Shown here: one piece after another, positions 55,125 to 64,000 of the stretch
How positions within the stretch are numbered: the stretch's first letter is position 1
How the letters are laid out: the number at the start of each line of letters is the position of its first letter
DNA from: Ruegeria lacuscaerulensis
Lineage (GTDB): Bacteria; Pseudomonadota; Alphaproteobacteria; Rhodobacterales; Rhodobacteraceae
Direction of reading: 5' to 3'
DNA length: 64,000 nt
Assembly (NCBI RefSeq): GCF_013033355.1
Contig: NZ_WQDY01000008.1
Location: 1-64,000 of the forward strand
Notes under the pieces: model-generated
Seen by the model: the letters and a program-made list of their open reading frames with translations, nothing else
Told to the model about the DNA's origin: nothing
Database searches by the model: none
Made by a program: the position numbers and the translations under genes

Positions 55125-55427
55125 CTACAGTGTTTTCTTATAGAACTCTGTGTAGTCAGCATCGTACACGGGTTTCTCAACTGGTAGATTCAAAGCCGCG
55201 CGCAATTTATTGGCAATATGGCGTCGCGACCAGTTGACAGCAGCAAGCCCCGAGCCATGATCGCTTTCAAGCTCCTCAATCAGAGTTGCAACTTGATGGT
55301 ACAAGTCATCCTTCGGCGTATCAAACGCTAGCGCGGCTGCCGGGACAGCTGCGGTTAAGGTCATTCCGGACCCCGCTGCCAAAAGGGTGCGGCGGTTTAT
55401 TGAAAGACGGTCGTGAGAGTTTGTCAT
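55125..55427 (-). CDS. Small Tat-signal protein of unknown function
   Basis: A 100-residue protein with a twin-arginine signal (NRRTLLAAGSGMTLTAAVPAAALA) and a 60-residue mature part with helices (DLYHQVATLIEELESDHGSGL, then WSRRHIANKLRAALN). It is 62 bp downstream of catalase on the same strand and may share its transcript. The family is unknown. Confidence 0.7.
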   Translation of the reverse strand: MTNSHDRLSINRRTLLAAGSGMTLTAAVPAAALAFDTPKDDLYHQVATLIEELESDHGSGLAAVNWSRRHIANKLRAALNLPVEKPVYDADYTEFYKKTL

Positions 55428-55489
55428 AGAGAAAGTCCTGAAATTTGTGGAAAAGCCCGACTGCGTAGCGCACTCCGGGCCGGGTGTCG

Positions 55490-56950
55490 TTACAGGTCTG
55501 CAACATCGCCGAGATTGATTCCCAACGCGTCCGCGATGCCCTGCGCATAGGCCGGATCGGCCCTATGACAGTTACGGATGTGACGGTGCTTGATCTCGAT
55601 ACGAGCCGGAGCGATGGCTCGCGCAGTGTTGTCAAACAGCTGTTGTTTCTGATCTGCAGTCATCAATTGAAACAAGGCACGGGGTTGCGAGTAGTAGTCT
55701 TCATCCTCGCGATGGTTCCAGTGATCGGCCTGACCCTCAAGCGACAAGGGCGGTTCGGAAAAATCGGGCTGTTCTTGCCACTCTTCGAACATGTTCGGTT
55801 CATAACCCAGAGTAGACCCATAGTTGCCGTCGACCCGCATCGCGCCATCGCGGTGATAAGAATGGAAAGGACAACGCGGCGCGTTGACCGGAATTTGCGA
55901 ATGGTTCACGCCCAGCCGGTAGCGAGCTGCGTCACCATAGGAAAACAGCCTCCCCTGCAACATTTTATCCGGTGAGAATCCGATGCCTGGTACTACGCTG
56001 GAAGGCGCGAACGAGGCCTGCTCAACCTCCGCATAATAGTTTTCGGGGTTCCGGTTCAGCTCGAACTCACCAACTTCGATCAGAGGATAGTCCGCTTTGG
56101 GCCAGATTTTGGTCAGATCGAACGGGTTGATGTGATAGCTGCCCGCTTCTTTCTCGGGCATGATTTGCACAAACATCGTCCACTTCGGAAAATTGCCCTG
56201 CTCGATGTTGTCATACAAGTCACGCTGATGGCTTTCACGGTCTGCAGCGACGATTTCAGCTGCATCGGCATCGGTCAGGTTCTTAATCCCTTGCGCGCTT
56301 TTGAAGTGGAACTTGACCCAGAAGCGTTCGTTGTCTGCATTGATCAGGCTGAATGTGTGGCTACCAAAACCGTCCATGTGCCGATAGGTTGCGGGTAGGC
56401 CACGATCCGACATCACAATGGTGACCTGATGCAGGGCTTCAGGTAGGTTAGTCCAAAAATCCCAGTTGTTGTCTGCACTACGCATGTTTGTGCGCGGGTC
56501 TCGTTTGACCGCGTGGTTAAGGTCGGGAAATTTCAGCGGATCGCGCAAAAAGAAGACCGGGGTGTTGTTGCCGACGAGATCCCAATTGCCTTCGTCAGTA
56601 TAGAATTTCATGGCAAAGCCACGAATGTCTCGCTCAGCATCTGCCGCTCCGCGCTCACCCGCTACGGTTGAAAATCGAACGAACATCTCTGTCTCTTTTC
56701 CGATTTTGGAAAAGATGTTGGCGCGAGTGAATTTAGTGATGTCATGGGTTACCTTGAACGTTCCGTACGCTCCGGAACCTTTGGCGTGCATGCGGCGTTC
56801 CGGAATCACTTCGCGGTCAAAATGCGCCATTTTTTCAAGGAACCATACATCCTGCAGCAACGCGGGGCCGCGACGACCTGCTGTGATGATGTTTTGGTTG
56901 TCAGGGACCGGGGCCCCGAATGCGGTGGTTAACTTAGGTTTCTTAGCCAT
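55490..56950 (-). CDS. katA: Monofunctional heme catalase (small subunit, clade 3)
   Basis: A 486-residue enzyme. The distal site reads [12 protein letters not shown] with the catalytic His near 54, the Asn site is GNNTPVFF, and the proximal heme Tyr lies in [14 protein letters not shown] near 335-345. Length fits clade 3. It converts hydrogen peroxide to water and oxygen. GGAGAAAG precedes the ATG. No regulator is adjacent. Confidence 0.96.
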   Translation of the reverse strand: MAKKPKLTTAFGAPVPDNQNIITAGRRGPALLQDVWFLEKMAHFDREVIPERRMHAKGSGAYGTFKVTHDITKFTRANIFSKIGKETEMFVRFSTVAGERGAADAERDIRGFAMKFYTDEGNWDLVGNNTPVFFLRDPLKFPDLNHAVKRDPRTNMRSADNNWDFWTNLPEALHQVTIVMSDRGLPATYRHMDGFGSHTFSLINADNERFWVKFHFKSAQGIKNLTDADAAEIVAADRESHQRDLYDNIEQGNFPKWTMFVQIMPEKEAGSYHINPFDLTKIWPKADYPLIEVGEFELNRNPENYYAEVEQASFAPSSVVPGIGFSPDKMLQGRLFSYGDAARYRLGVNHSQIPVNAPRCPFHSYHRDGAMRVDGNYGSTLGYEPNMFEEWQEQPDFSEPPLSLEGQADHWNHREDEDYYSQPRALFQLMTADQKQQLFDNTARAIAPARIEIKHRHIRNCHRADPAYAQGIADALGINLGDVADL

Positions 56951-57116
56951 TCACTTTCTCCTCTATTTGTGCGTCGAAGCTATCGTCAGGGGAAATTTTG
57001 TGAACCGGGCTAAATTCAACTTATGGTCGCATTTTAAACACGTGTTAGGGATCAAATTGTGTAAAAATATTTTTGAATAAAAGTCCAAAATGTAGCTTAC
57101 TTACAAGCTGACGAAG

Positions 57117-57495
57117 GGGACTGTTGCATTAATCTATTTGGTCTGGATTTGCGCGGGCGAGCGTCGATGAACTACGCGGCTTCGAATAGCTTTGCGATGA
57201 ACTGGCGCTCTCCAAGAATGCCTGATCGTTTGTGACGAATGTGGCCTTGTTTGAGGGTCTCCAGGCCGCTTAGGGTCGCTTTGGCCGTTCGCAAAGAGCG
57301 AAAGCTTTGGCGGTATCCAAACAGTCTTTTCATGGCGGCATGATAACTCTCGATCAGATTGTTTCGCCACTTTCGGTCGATGTGCCGAATGCCGTCAAAA
57401 TGCGGATCATAACGATGATTGATTTCGCGAACGACACGCCGATACTTTCCACCTTGGTGTGGACAAAGCCGCGTGAGGCTGTCCTGACGCTTTGG
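57117..57495 (-). mobile_element. Truncated IS6-family element
   Basis: The inverted-repeat-like end GGGACTGTTGCATT (57117-57130) is typical of IS6/IS26-type elements. The 3' part of the transposase follows inside it. The other end and the N-terminal two thirds are missing beyond about 57490, where a short tandem repeat begins. Confidence 0.75.
57172..57483 (-). pseudogene. 3' fragment of an IS6-family transposase
   Basis: About 103 codons in one frame read HRYDPHFDGIRHIDRKWRNN, then IESYHAAMKRLFGYRQSF and finally ILGERQFIAKLFEAA with a TAG stop. This is the C-terminal part of the DDE_Tnp_IS240 domain, including the region of the last catalytic Glu (NLIES). The frame is open but has no start and lacks the two Asp residues. 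Confidence 0.8.
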
Positions 57496-57524
57496 ATGGT
57501 TATGATTTTTGGATGGTTATGATT
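57491..57524. repeat. 17-bp tandem duplication
   Basis: TTTGGATGGTTATGATT occurs twice without gap (57491-57507 and 57508-57524) at the broken edge of the IS6 remnant, possibly a scar of the deletion. The bases from 57525 to 57797 hold no supported gene. Confidence 0.75.
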
Positions 57525-57797
57525 TCAGCGGGACAAACGTTCCCATGTTAAGCGAGTCATCTGTTTCGTCTGCCGCTCACACACCTACGATCGGAGCTGA
57601 CCTGACGGGTTGCGATGCTAGCAAAGACCCTGAGAAGGACACCGTTCCCTCAAGGGCAACTGGAGTTTACACGGCGGGGTCCTCCCGGCTTCAGGTAGCG
57701 GCAGTGTCCGCGCAGCCCGTGAGAACCAGCGTGTCACATACTTGTCATATTTGTGCGTTAGCCAAAAACTGAAAAAGAGAAAACACAGGAGGCTCCG

Positions 57798-58445
57798 ATG
57801 ACCTCTCTCAATATTCAGCTATGGGAGCTGATTAAGACGCACAAGATGCCTGATGATGCTGCAGGCAAACCGTTCATTGAACAACTGATGGACGAATACC
57901 GCATCTCTCTCGATACCGCCAAAGTAGCGATCGCCGAATATCAAAAATTCATGTATCTTTGTGCTACACGGCACGAGCGTAATGTGCCCTCGAAGGCGGT
58001 GGATTTGGTGTGGCATTTGCATATGCAGCACAGTCGCGACTATTGGGATGTCTTTTGCAAGAAGCTGGGCAAGCCCGTGCACCACAATCCTGGTAGCCTG
58101 GGCGCGCAACATCTGGATGACTACAAGGCCACCGTCAAAGCCTATTCGGCCCTGTTCGGAACGCCCCCAAAAGGGATCTGGAGACAAAAAGACAGGCTTG
58201 GAACTTTTCTGATGTTGATCTTCTTGGCGGTGTTCATTTGCATCGGCGGTAGCTCCATCGTGCAAAGTGACAATCTACTATTTGGATTTCTTTGGCTGAC
58301 TGTACCGGTCGTTTGTTTTGTGATTGCCCTCAACAGCCTGACGTCGACAAGTGAACTCACGCTGATATTTGAAAGCGGCGACCCGTTTGCCGACGACGAT
58401 GCAGGTGATTGTGGTTCGGGCGATGGCGGTGGTTGCGGCGATTGA
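57798..58445 (+). CDS. Glycine-rich-domain-containing protein with membrane helices
   Basis: A 215-residue protein. Residues 20-125 match the glycine-rich domain family (KFMYLCATR, then DLVWHLHMQHSRDYWDVFC and GKPVHHNPG). Two membrane helices follow at about 137-155 and 162-182, and the tail is a Gly, Asp and Cys-rich run (DCGSGDGGGCGD). AGGAGG precedes the ATG. A role in metal binding or secretion is possible but unproven. Confidence 0.8.
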   Translation: MTSLNIQLWELIKTHKMPDDAAGKPFIEQLMDEYRISLDTAKVAIAEYQKFMYLCATRHERNVPSKAVDLVWHLHMQHSRDYWDVFCKKLGKPVHHNPGSLGAQHLDDYKATVKAYSALFGTPPKGIWRQKDRLGTFLMLIFLAVFICIGGSSIVQSDNLLFGFLWLTVPVVCFVIALNSLTSTSELTLIFESGDPFADDDAGDCGSGDGGGCGD

Positions 58446-59140
58446 GCCGTAAGTCGTGCATGCTGGTTACGGTTGCTCAGGGTCGTAGCACGCTCAAAGA
58501 ATGACAAACTCGCCCTTGATCGGTTTAGCCAAAAACCCCAATCCGATCCGCGAGGCCGCAAATCATGCGCAGAACGACCAGCGCAAGATTGACAAAAAAT
58601 CTCAAATATCAAACCTGCAACGATGCGTTCCCAGCCAATTGATACAGCCGGGCCGATAGAGGGTGATGAAAATCGTGTGCCAGGTGCGACACGCCGCGTC
58701 AGCCTGAAAATGGAAGAAACACGCATATTTATGGAAGAACTATGGAGGATTTTCCAGTTAGGTTTTGGTGGAGCCTAGGGGAAACGCCGCCGAACGCCTA
58801 ATGCACTGATAGTAAACACTATTGCAGCGCGTTGGTTTGCAGTGTGTCTCACCTTAGTGTCACACTCTAATATGCACAACCTCTTCCGCCAAGCTGTGCA
58901 AATCAAAGCGTGCAAACCTCTTTACTGCCCTGCTTGGTCTACTGTTCAGACCTACTGCTTTTTCCATTTTGAAGTGTTGCGAACGATGTGGAGCGGTTGT
59001 GTGCAGGTCTGCTCGCCAACAACCTTAATCACGCGGTACCAAGCCGTATCAAAGCCACTTCGCCATCTGCAGCGAGATTGGTCTTTTTGATTTCAATCAG
59101 TTATATTCGAATGTGATCACTTGGATTTTTGGGGGTACAG
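58446..59140. other. Gene-free gap
   Basis: I see no supported gene in these 695 bases. Short open frames lack ribosome-binding sites. GGGGG at 59131-59135 belongs to the next gene. Confidence 0.4.
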
Positions 59141-59479
59141 GTGAACAGTTCTATTTCTGATGAGGCGATGGCGAGGCTCCCATTCTGGGTAACACCTCCG
59201 GGGGAGACAGACGGGTTTCTGATCGTTGTCGGATTGGTTCTAGTGATAGTGCTGCTGGGTTTTGGTGCACTCTACTTCACCGTACAGGCCATTCCAGACC
59301 GCATGGCGGCAGGTGCTCATAAGGTCCAAATGCAGTTGGTCGGTGTGCTTGGGTTGATCTCTCTCTTCACCCTGAACAACGCTTTCTGGATCGCGGCTAT
59401 TTTGATCGCCGCCGTGCCGTTGCATGAAATCTTTCCACTCAAGACCGAAGTAGACGTCTCGGAGAGCGACGATGCTTGA
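59141..59479 (+). CDS. Small inner-membrane protein, partner of the second HlyD
   Basis: About 112 residues with two membrane regions: FLIVVGLVLVIVLLGFGALYF near 26-46 and VQMQLVGVLGLISLFTLNNAFWIAAILIAAV near 62-93. GTG 59141 is the likely start (GGGGG six bases upstream); TTG 59129 and ATG 59168 are alternatives. Its end overlaps the HlyD gene by 8 bp. Size, topology and position mirror the DUF3302-like gene at 24717-25097. Confidence 0.75.
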   Translation: MNSSISDEAMARLPFWVTPPGETDGFLIVVGLVLVIVLLGFGALYFTVQAIPDRMAAGAHKVQMQLVGVLGLISLFTLNNAFWIAAILIAAVPLHEIFPLKTEVDVSESDDA

Positions 59480-60698
59480 GTTGGTCTTCTCTGCACTGAT
59501 CACAATCGTCCCGGACTATCTGTATCGCCGCTATAAGCAAGGCAAGCGTTGGGGGCACGAAATAACCCTGTTCAATGTCTGGTATGAATTGCGGTGGGGT
59601 TTGACCGCCTGTGCAATATTGGCTGTGACGCTGATCACGGTGATCTTCTATTTCCACCCCTCAACGCGGAATGTCTCTGCGGCGTTTCGCACAATTACTA
59701 TTCTGTCGGATCGCGCGGGGCGGGTTGCGGAAGTCTATGTTGCCAATAATGAAGACGTTTTAGCTGGCGAGGCCATTTTCCGACTGGACACCACACGGCA
59801 GGAGGCAGCAGCGCAAACTGCTCAGCGTCGTATCGAAGAGATTGAGGCGGCCTTGGGCCTGACCGCAACGGAAGTCGCGAGCGCCACCGCTCGGGTGGAG
59901 GCGACGGAAGCTGACCTTGCACAGGCTACGAGCGATTTGGAGCGACGTCTGGAGCTGGCGGAGCGAAACAACTCCGTTGTTAGTGAGCAGGAACTGGAAC
60001 GCTTGCAAACAGCAGTGTCCGGCGCGGAAAGTCAGCGTGCTGCCGCTAAGGCCACGCTGGATGGTGCCAAATTGCGCCAAACCACTCTTCTACCTGCCCA
60101 GCTTGAAACTGCACGTGCGGTTTTGAGCGAGTCGGAGAACGAGATATCAAAATCCACTGTGTTTGCCGAGGTGGATGGGACCGTAACTCAGTTCCTCCTT
60201 AAGCCGGGCGATATCGTTAACCCAATTCTACGCCCTGCCGGGATTTTAGTGCCTGAGGTCACGGGGCAGGGGCGTTTTATCGCGGCTTTTGGTCAGATTT
60301 CTGCCAGTGTACTAAAGCCGGGTATGCTGGTGGAAATTACCTGCGCGTCTAAACCGTTGACCATCGTCCCGATGGTTGTGGATGACGTGCAAGGGGCGAT
60401 TGCTGCGGGGCAGTTCCGACCGGGTGATGCGCTGCTGGATCAGCAGGATCGAGCGCGACCCGGTACAGTTACAGCGTTCCTAGCACCTATTTTTCCAGAG
60501 CATCTTGATAGCATCCCGCCCGGTAGTGCGTGCGTTGGCGTTGCTTATACGAGCCGAGCAAAGGAAATCGACGCTGGTGAGATCACAGGCCTGTCCGCCT
60601 TCATTGCAAGAATTGTGGATGGCATGGGTATAGCAAATGCAATTGTCTTGCGTGCGCAAGCCATCCTGCTTCCGGTGAAGACATTGGTATTCAACTAG
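59472..60698 (+). CDS. HlyD-family membrane fusion protein, second copy
   Basis: A 408-residue adaptor with the same build as the protein at 23503-24720: an N-terminal helix near 48-66 (ACAILAVTLITVIFYF), the lipoyl half (ITILSDRAGRVAEVYVANNEDVLAGEAIFRL), a coiled hairpin (about 115-220) and a barrel domain with a hydrophobic C-terminal stretch. GGAG lies eight bases before the ATG. Overlap with the preceding small gene indicates coupled translation. Confidence 0.88.
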   Translation: MLELVFSALITIVPDYLYRRYKQGKRWGHEITLFNVWYELRWGLTACAILAVTLITVIFYFHPSTRNVSAAFRTITILSDRAGRVAEVYVANNEDVLAGEAIFRLDTTRQEAAAQTAQRRIEEIEAALGLTATEVASATARVEATEADLAQATSDLERRLELAERNNSVVSEQELERLQTAVSGAESQRAAAKATLDGAKLRQTTLLPAQLETARAVLSESENEISKSTVFAEVDGTVTQFLLKPGDIVNPILRPAGILVPEVTGQGRFIAAFGQISASVLKPGMLVEITCASKPLTIVPMVVDDVQGAIAAGQFRPGDALLDQQDRARPGTVTAFLAPIFPEHLDSIPPGSACVGVAYTSRAKEIDAGEITGLSAFIARIVDGMGIANAIVLRAQAILLPVKTLVFN

Positions 60699-60729
60699 GC
60701 CCCAACCGGCAGAGAGGTAAAGTTTCGCT

Positions 60730-61056
60730 ATGGGTTGCGACGCCAGCTACATTTGCACGTTTCTATCGGTTTTCTTTTACGACCTAATCTACCTGTCACC
60801 CATAATTGTGTTTTTATTGGTTCTGGTTAGCACACTGGGGATATCGATTGGCAAGATCGAAGGCTGGTCAACTGGATCGAGCCTCTACCACGCGTTTATA
60901 AACGCTACCACGGTAGGTTACGGCGACATTAAACCTGAGAAACCTGCGAGCCGGGCTTTGGCCGTTATCAACGCATTTGTTGGGCTGATCTTTGTCGGAA
61001 TTATTGTCGGTATAGGCGTCCATGCCGTCGAGACCGCGATGACGGCAGAGTTCTAA
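60730..61056 (+). CDS. Two-helix potassium channel
   Basis: A 108-residue protein with TM1 near 17-38, a pore helix and the selectivity filter TTVGYGD near 60-66, then TM2 near 78-100. This is a minimal Ion_trans_2 pore without a regulatory domain, like KcsA-type cores. GAGAGGTAAAG precedes the ATG. It follows the HlyD gene by 31 bp, so co-transcription is possible. Confidence 0.9.
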   Translation: MGCDASYICTFLSVFFYDLIYLSPIIVFLLVLVSTLGISIGKIEGWSTGSSLYHAFINATTVGYGDIKPEKPASRALAVINAFVGLIFVGIIVGIGVHAVETAMTAEF

Positions 61057-61154
61057 TTTTTTAGGCTGAACTAGTCGATTGAGATTGCGCATCCGCACAT
61101 TGCCGCTGGCGTAAGGTAGCGAGTGTAATGTCGGCAAACTGGGCCTACAGCCTT

Positions 61155-61589
61155 CTACTGGTGCGGAAGGTTGCGGCTGGCCTGCATTTGCTGAACATCG
61201 TCGGGCCAAGTGGAGCGTATGTAGGCCAGCACGTCCCATATGTCTTCGTCAGTCAGGGTGCCTTCAAAGCCGGGCATGCCACTGTTGAAGTCTTTAATAC
61301 CACGTGCTGCCAATGCGTCTGCTCCACCTTGTTTGGTATACTCAAACAGTAGCTGGTTATCATGGTGCCATGTGTGCCCTGTCACGTCATGTGGTGGTGC
61401 AGGTAACACTCCGTCATCGTCGGGTGTTTGCCAGTTGGGTTGGCCTTCCAGATTAACTCCATGGCATGAGGCACAGTGCTCTGCGTAGAGTTCCTGCCCA
61501 TTCGCAAGGTCTCTGTCTATCAACTCATGATCTGCAGCGACGCTAGTACCAATACTGCATATAGCGAGTGTACACAGGTGTTTGTTCAT
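61155..61589 (-). CDS. Class I cytochrome c, secreted
   Basis: A 144-residue protein with a short signal peptide (TLAICSIGTSVAA), heme attachment CASCH near 39-43 and the Met ligand in SGMPGFEG near 108-113, ending in a standard cytochrome c helix (DIWDVLAYIRSTWP). It is the third gene of the copper unit, 12 bp after copD. It probably carries electrons in the periplasm. Confidence 0.92.
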   Translation of the reverse strand: MNKHLCTLAICSIGTSVAADHELIDRDLANGQELYAEHCASCHGVNLEGQPNWQTPDDDGVLPAPPHDVTGHTWHHDNQLLFEYTKQGGADALAARGIKDFNSGMPGFEGTLTDEDIWDVLAYIRSTWPDDVQQMQASRNLPHQ

Positions 61590-61600
61590 TTCTGCCTACC

Positions 61601-62473
61601 TTAACTCGGAAGTGTTAATACGCTGGTGAGTGTCGCCGTTGTCGCCAAAACCACTAATACGACTATTGCCTCCGCCTCGATAGATCGGGCGAGGTGCCGC
61701 GCTGCCTTAGCCTCTCCACTTTGCATGGCGGGAACAAATCGAAGCTTGTTGGCAGCGGCGAGGATCATCAGCAACGCCACAAGAAACACTTTGAGCAACA
61801 GTGCCCGCCCGTAGCCAGTAAACAAGAGCCCTTGGAGATTGCCGACAATTAACCAAGCAATCCATAGGCCCGCACCGATTAAAGTCGGCACAACCAATGC
61901 AGCAGTTTGCCCAAACCTATGACCTAATTCAGCAGCATCTGACAGGTGTTCAGGCATGAGAGCCATACTCCGCAGCGGGCTAAAGATGCCCACCCAGAAG
62001 GCTACACATAGCAGGTGCAACAGGAGCAAGAGTTGAACGCCAAAACTCTCTAGTTCGGGCACGTGCCCGATCTGAGCAAAGGACCACAATGCCACTGTGC
62101 CACCCAACAGTGCGATCGGTAGACCAACGCGAGGAACAGACAGCCCCACAATGATCATCGCTGCGCCTACAAGGCGGTAAACAAGGACGTCACCCACGGA
62201 TGTCTGCCAAAGTAGACCAAGCATCTCTGGATCGACCATGCCGTCAACTCCGCCTGTTAAGGCGGCTCCACGAAGCATGAAGCCAATTGCCGTTGCGGCG
62301 AGAGCAAGGCACGCTAAGGCCCTAGCTTGGCGCTTCATTACTCGGTGTATCGGGGCGACAAAGCCGGAATAGAAGCAGCTAACAATGATAAGCCCGGTGG
62401 AGCCCGCAAAGCCGATGTAGAGCCCCAGCTTTACGAAGACTGCGGCAATACCCCAAATATCTGGCATGCTCAT
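61601..62473 (-). CDS. copD: CopD-family copper transport membrane protein
   Basis: A 290-residue protein with eight membrane helices and CopD-type residues (GFAGSTGLI, LLLLLHLLCVAFWVG and RLLAMRLMP-like loops). It accepts copper from CopC for import or resistance. Its start overlaps the copC stop by 4 bp. Confidence 0.9.
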   Translation of the reverse strand: MSMPDIWGIAAVFVKLGLYIGFAGSTGLIIVSCFYSGFVAPIHRVMKRQARALACLALAATAIGFMLRGAALTGGVDGMVDPEMLGLLWQTSVGDVLVYRLVGAAMIIVGLSVPRVGLPIALLGGTVALWSFAQIGHVPELESFGVQLLLLLHLLCVAFWVGIFSPLRSMALMPEHLSDAAELGHRFGQTAALVVPTLIGAGLWIAWLIVGNLQGLLFTGYGRALLLKVFLVALLMILAAANKLRFVPAMQSGEAKAARHLARSIEAEAIVVLVVLATTATLTSVLTLPS

Positions 62474-62811
62474 TCCACGGTAAAGGAAAACTCGCCCTGC
62501 ATCGCATGGCCGTCTTCACCTAAACCACGCCATTCGATGACATAGGTGCCCGTTCCATTGCTCGGCAGCGGGATCGTGAACTCTTGACCAAAACTTGTCT
62601 GGTCGCCCAAATCCAGGCTTACTGCCGAGTGTTCTTCATGGGCCATCTCTATCCGTGTCAGCCGGATGTCCTTAGAGAAGTTGAGGCCAATTTCAGCGGG
62701 CACAGCCGTTATTGTTGCTCCGTTGGCAGGGGTTGTTTCTTCGACCTTGGAATGCGCCAGCACGCCGCTGGGAAGAGCAACCATGAGTGCGAGCGTTATG
62801 ATCTTTTTCAC
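62470..62811 (-). CDS. copC: CopC-family periplasmic copper-binding protein
   Basis: A 113-residue protein. The signal ends at VLA, leaving an N-terminal HSKVEETTPANGA with the His-1 copper ligand, and GLGEDGHAMQGEFSFTV at the C-terminus holds the second His. This matches the single-site CopC class. It is first in the unit with copD and cytochrome c. Confidence 0.93.
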   Translation of the reverse strand: MKKIITLALMVALPSGVLAHSKVEETTPANGATITAVPAEIGLNFSKDIRLTRIEMAHEEHSAVSLDLGDQTSFGQEFTIPLPSNGTGTYVIEWRGLGEDGHAMQGEFSFTVE

Positions 62812-62942
62812 GGTCCAGTCCTCAATTTATCCCGTTGGCACGTTGAATTTCACGAATGCACGCGATCACCGGATAGGTTCGCAGTTTCCGCAGCAAACTG
62901 AGACTGGTTCGAATTGGTCTGACAGCACCCGCAATACGTCCG

Positions 62943-63644
62943 TCAGACAATGGCCCGGAGATCATCACTCTGCTCCTCTAAGTATTGTACAGTCTTACCT
63001 CGAAGAACGTCATAGGAAATGACGATGCTGCAAAGCGCAGCGAAGAAACACCACACCGAAGGTAGAACAAACAATTCATAACCGAAGAGCGTGACCAAAA
63101 ACGACGCTGTAAGCGCTAGGCCAAACTTGAAAGCGGTGGGGTTCGATGAGGCAGCGAGCGCAGTACATGCAGTAAAGAAGTAAATGTATTGGATGTTTGG
63201 GATAAGGGTCATACCTTGTAGGTACAAAATATGCCCTCCCCATTCATCGCTAGAGGTGGGAAGTACGGGGTGATTGATTGCGTTCAACATAAGGTAAGTT
63301 CCCACAGCCAAACCACCAATGATAAGTCCACCGAATAAGTGTTTACGCCACTTTCGCTTTTCGATCAGAAAACCTGCAGTTGGGCCAGCAACAGGCCAAT
63401 AGAAAAACGCGAAAAAAATGAAGCCATAGTTTACTATCGTTAAAAGTCTCAAAGACAATTGGTCGGATATCCCGAGCCAGACCAAACCCTCAAGACTTTG
63501 TTGTAAACCGAAAACTAACGGAAAAGATGACAGGAATATTAGGCCACACCCCAACTTCTGTCTGCATGCAGAAATCATGGTAGCTGCACCGGCAACGGAC
63601 AATATTCCCCCCGCGACAAAACTTGCCGTAGCTGAAAAGCACAT
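62943..63644 (-). CDS. DUF6629-type membrane protein
   Basis: A 233-residue protein with seven hydrophobic helices beginning MCFSATASFVAGGILSV, a hallmark of the DUF6629 family. GGAG six bases before ATG 63644 marks the start; the ATG 12 bases upstream actually contains that ribosome-binding site. No function is known. Confidence 0.82.
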   Translation of the reverse strand: MCFSATASFVAGGILSVAGAATMISACRQKLGCGLIFLSSFPLVFGLQQSLEGLVWLGISDQLSLRLLTIVNYGFIFFAFFYWPVAGPTAGFLIEKRKWRKHLFGGLIIGGLAVGTYLMLNAINHPVLPTSSDEWGGHILYLQGMTLIPNIQYIYFFTACTALAASSNPTAFKFGLALTASFLVTLFGYELFVLPSVWCFFAALCSIVISYDVLRGKTVQYLEEQSDDLRAIV

Positions 63645-63748
63645 GTTTAACTCCATTCAGTACATATATCTTTAGCCAGCATCATATGTCGGTGATTGTA
63701 GCAGCCAAGCTTTTCATCTCACTATAGGCACACAAGGTCGGCTTTTAG

Positions 63749-64000
63749 CGGCCTTTTGACTTTGCAGATTACGAATTTGGTATTCCGGAAACAGCGGCAG
63801 CATTGGGAATGTCGGTTCGGACTCTGCAATCCGGGTTGCGAAATGCGGGCACAAACCTGTCGGATACTCGGCAGGAAAGGGATTGCACTCTCCAGTTCCT
63901 GAACTATCTGGGTCATGGTGATTACTTGGAGCCGAGATGTCCCCGCTGCTCTTTTCCACTGCAGAGTGTTCAGCAGGATGCATATGGTCCTGACAGTGAA
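63749..64000 (+). pseudogene. AraC-family regulator remnant at the window edge
   Basis: From about 63758 one frame reads FGIPETAAALGMSVRTLQSG, then LRNAGTNLSDTRQERD, which matches the first helix-turn-helix of AraC regulators. The frame has no upstream start (a stop lies at 63746) and the second half after about 63890 no longer fits the family. It is a decayed fragment; its continuation past 64000 is unseen. Confidence 0.6.

Noticed and set aside
57509..57772. An 87-codon frame between the IS6 remnant and the glycine-rich-domain gene
   Set aside because: It begins in the tandem duplication, has no ribosome-binding site and low-complexity Ser/Thr/Ala content.
1..64000. CRISPR arrays, tRNA and rRNA genes
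   Set aside because: No regularly spaced repeats with unique spacers, no cloverleaf-like segments and no conserved rRNA blocks were noticed when reading the window; a dedicated scan was not possible.

Overview
The window looks like a chromosomal accessory stretch from a marine Roseobacter-group alphaproteobacterium (Rhodobacteraceae). This is inferred from gene content: a TAXI-type TRAP binding protein, a haloalkane dehalogenase, methanethiol oxidase, a CIO-type bd oxidase and a SagB/YcaO cluster, with moderate GC. No rRNA, tRNA or CRISPR array was seen.

Layout. (1) 0.09-1.46 kb: an IS110-family element of the IS1111 type. It has split a copy of a degenerate intergenic repeat that recurs through the window, and its 3' noncoding end folds into a convincing bridge (seeker) RNA. 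(2) 1.7-4.1 kb: a polar amino-acid ABC importer. (3) 4.7-8.5 kb: a secreted protein, then a unit of small protein, Tat-exported metallo-beta-lactamase-fold hydrolase and G3E metal-chaperone GTPase. (4) 8.6-9.9 kb: a membrane-anchored TPR regulator. (5) 10.8-16.4 kb: an ABC-2 efflux operon with HlyD adaptor, haloalkane dehalogenase, GFA protein and membrane protein, divergent from a TetR gene with two near-identical palindromic operators between them. (6) 16.7-20.2 kb: an IclR regulator divergent from methanethiol oxidase, a 2Fe-2S ferredoxin and a CoA-binding protein. (7) 20.5-26.9 kb: outer-membrane protein, a glutathione peroxidase cut short by a nonsense codon, a VOC protein, an HlyD/small-membrane-protein pair beside an AraC regulator, and a glycine-zipper-like secreted protein. 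(8) 27.3-29.8 kb: cyanide-insensitive bd quinol oxidase with its 33-residue DUF2474 subunit. (9) 30-36.8 kb: TAXI binding protein, DUF3604, DUF2950 and DUF3300 proteins.

(10) 37.7-51.7 kb is the most notable region: an apparently undescribed thiazole/oxazole-modified peptide (TOMM) gene cluster. A P450, a 76-residue nitrile-hydratase-like-leader precursor ending in Cys-Cys, a fused E1-like/YcaO cyclodehydratase, a lipocalin-like protein, an FAD monooxygenase, a flavin-halogenase-like protein and an 1844-residue kinase/AAA/GAF/nucleotide-cyclase protein lie on one strand. Most adjacent genes overlap or nearly touch. A SagB-type azoline dehydrogenase is divergent, with only 23 bp between start codons.

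(11) 52-57.5 kb: LysR plus arylsulfatase, remnants of IS3 and IS6 elements, a Tat-signal protein and catalase. (12) 57.8-64 kb: a glycine-rich-domain protein, a second HlyD/small-membrane-protein pair, a two-helix potassium channel, a CopC-CopD-cytochrome c operon, a DUF6629 protein and an AraC remnant at the edge.
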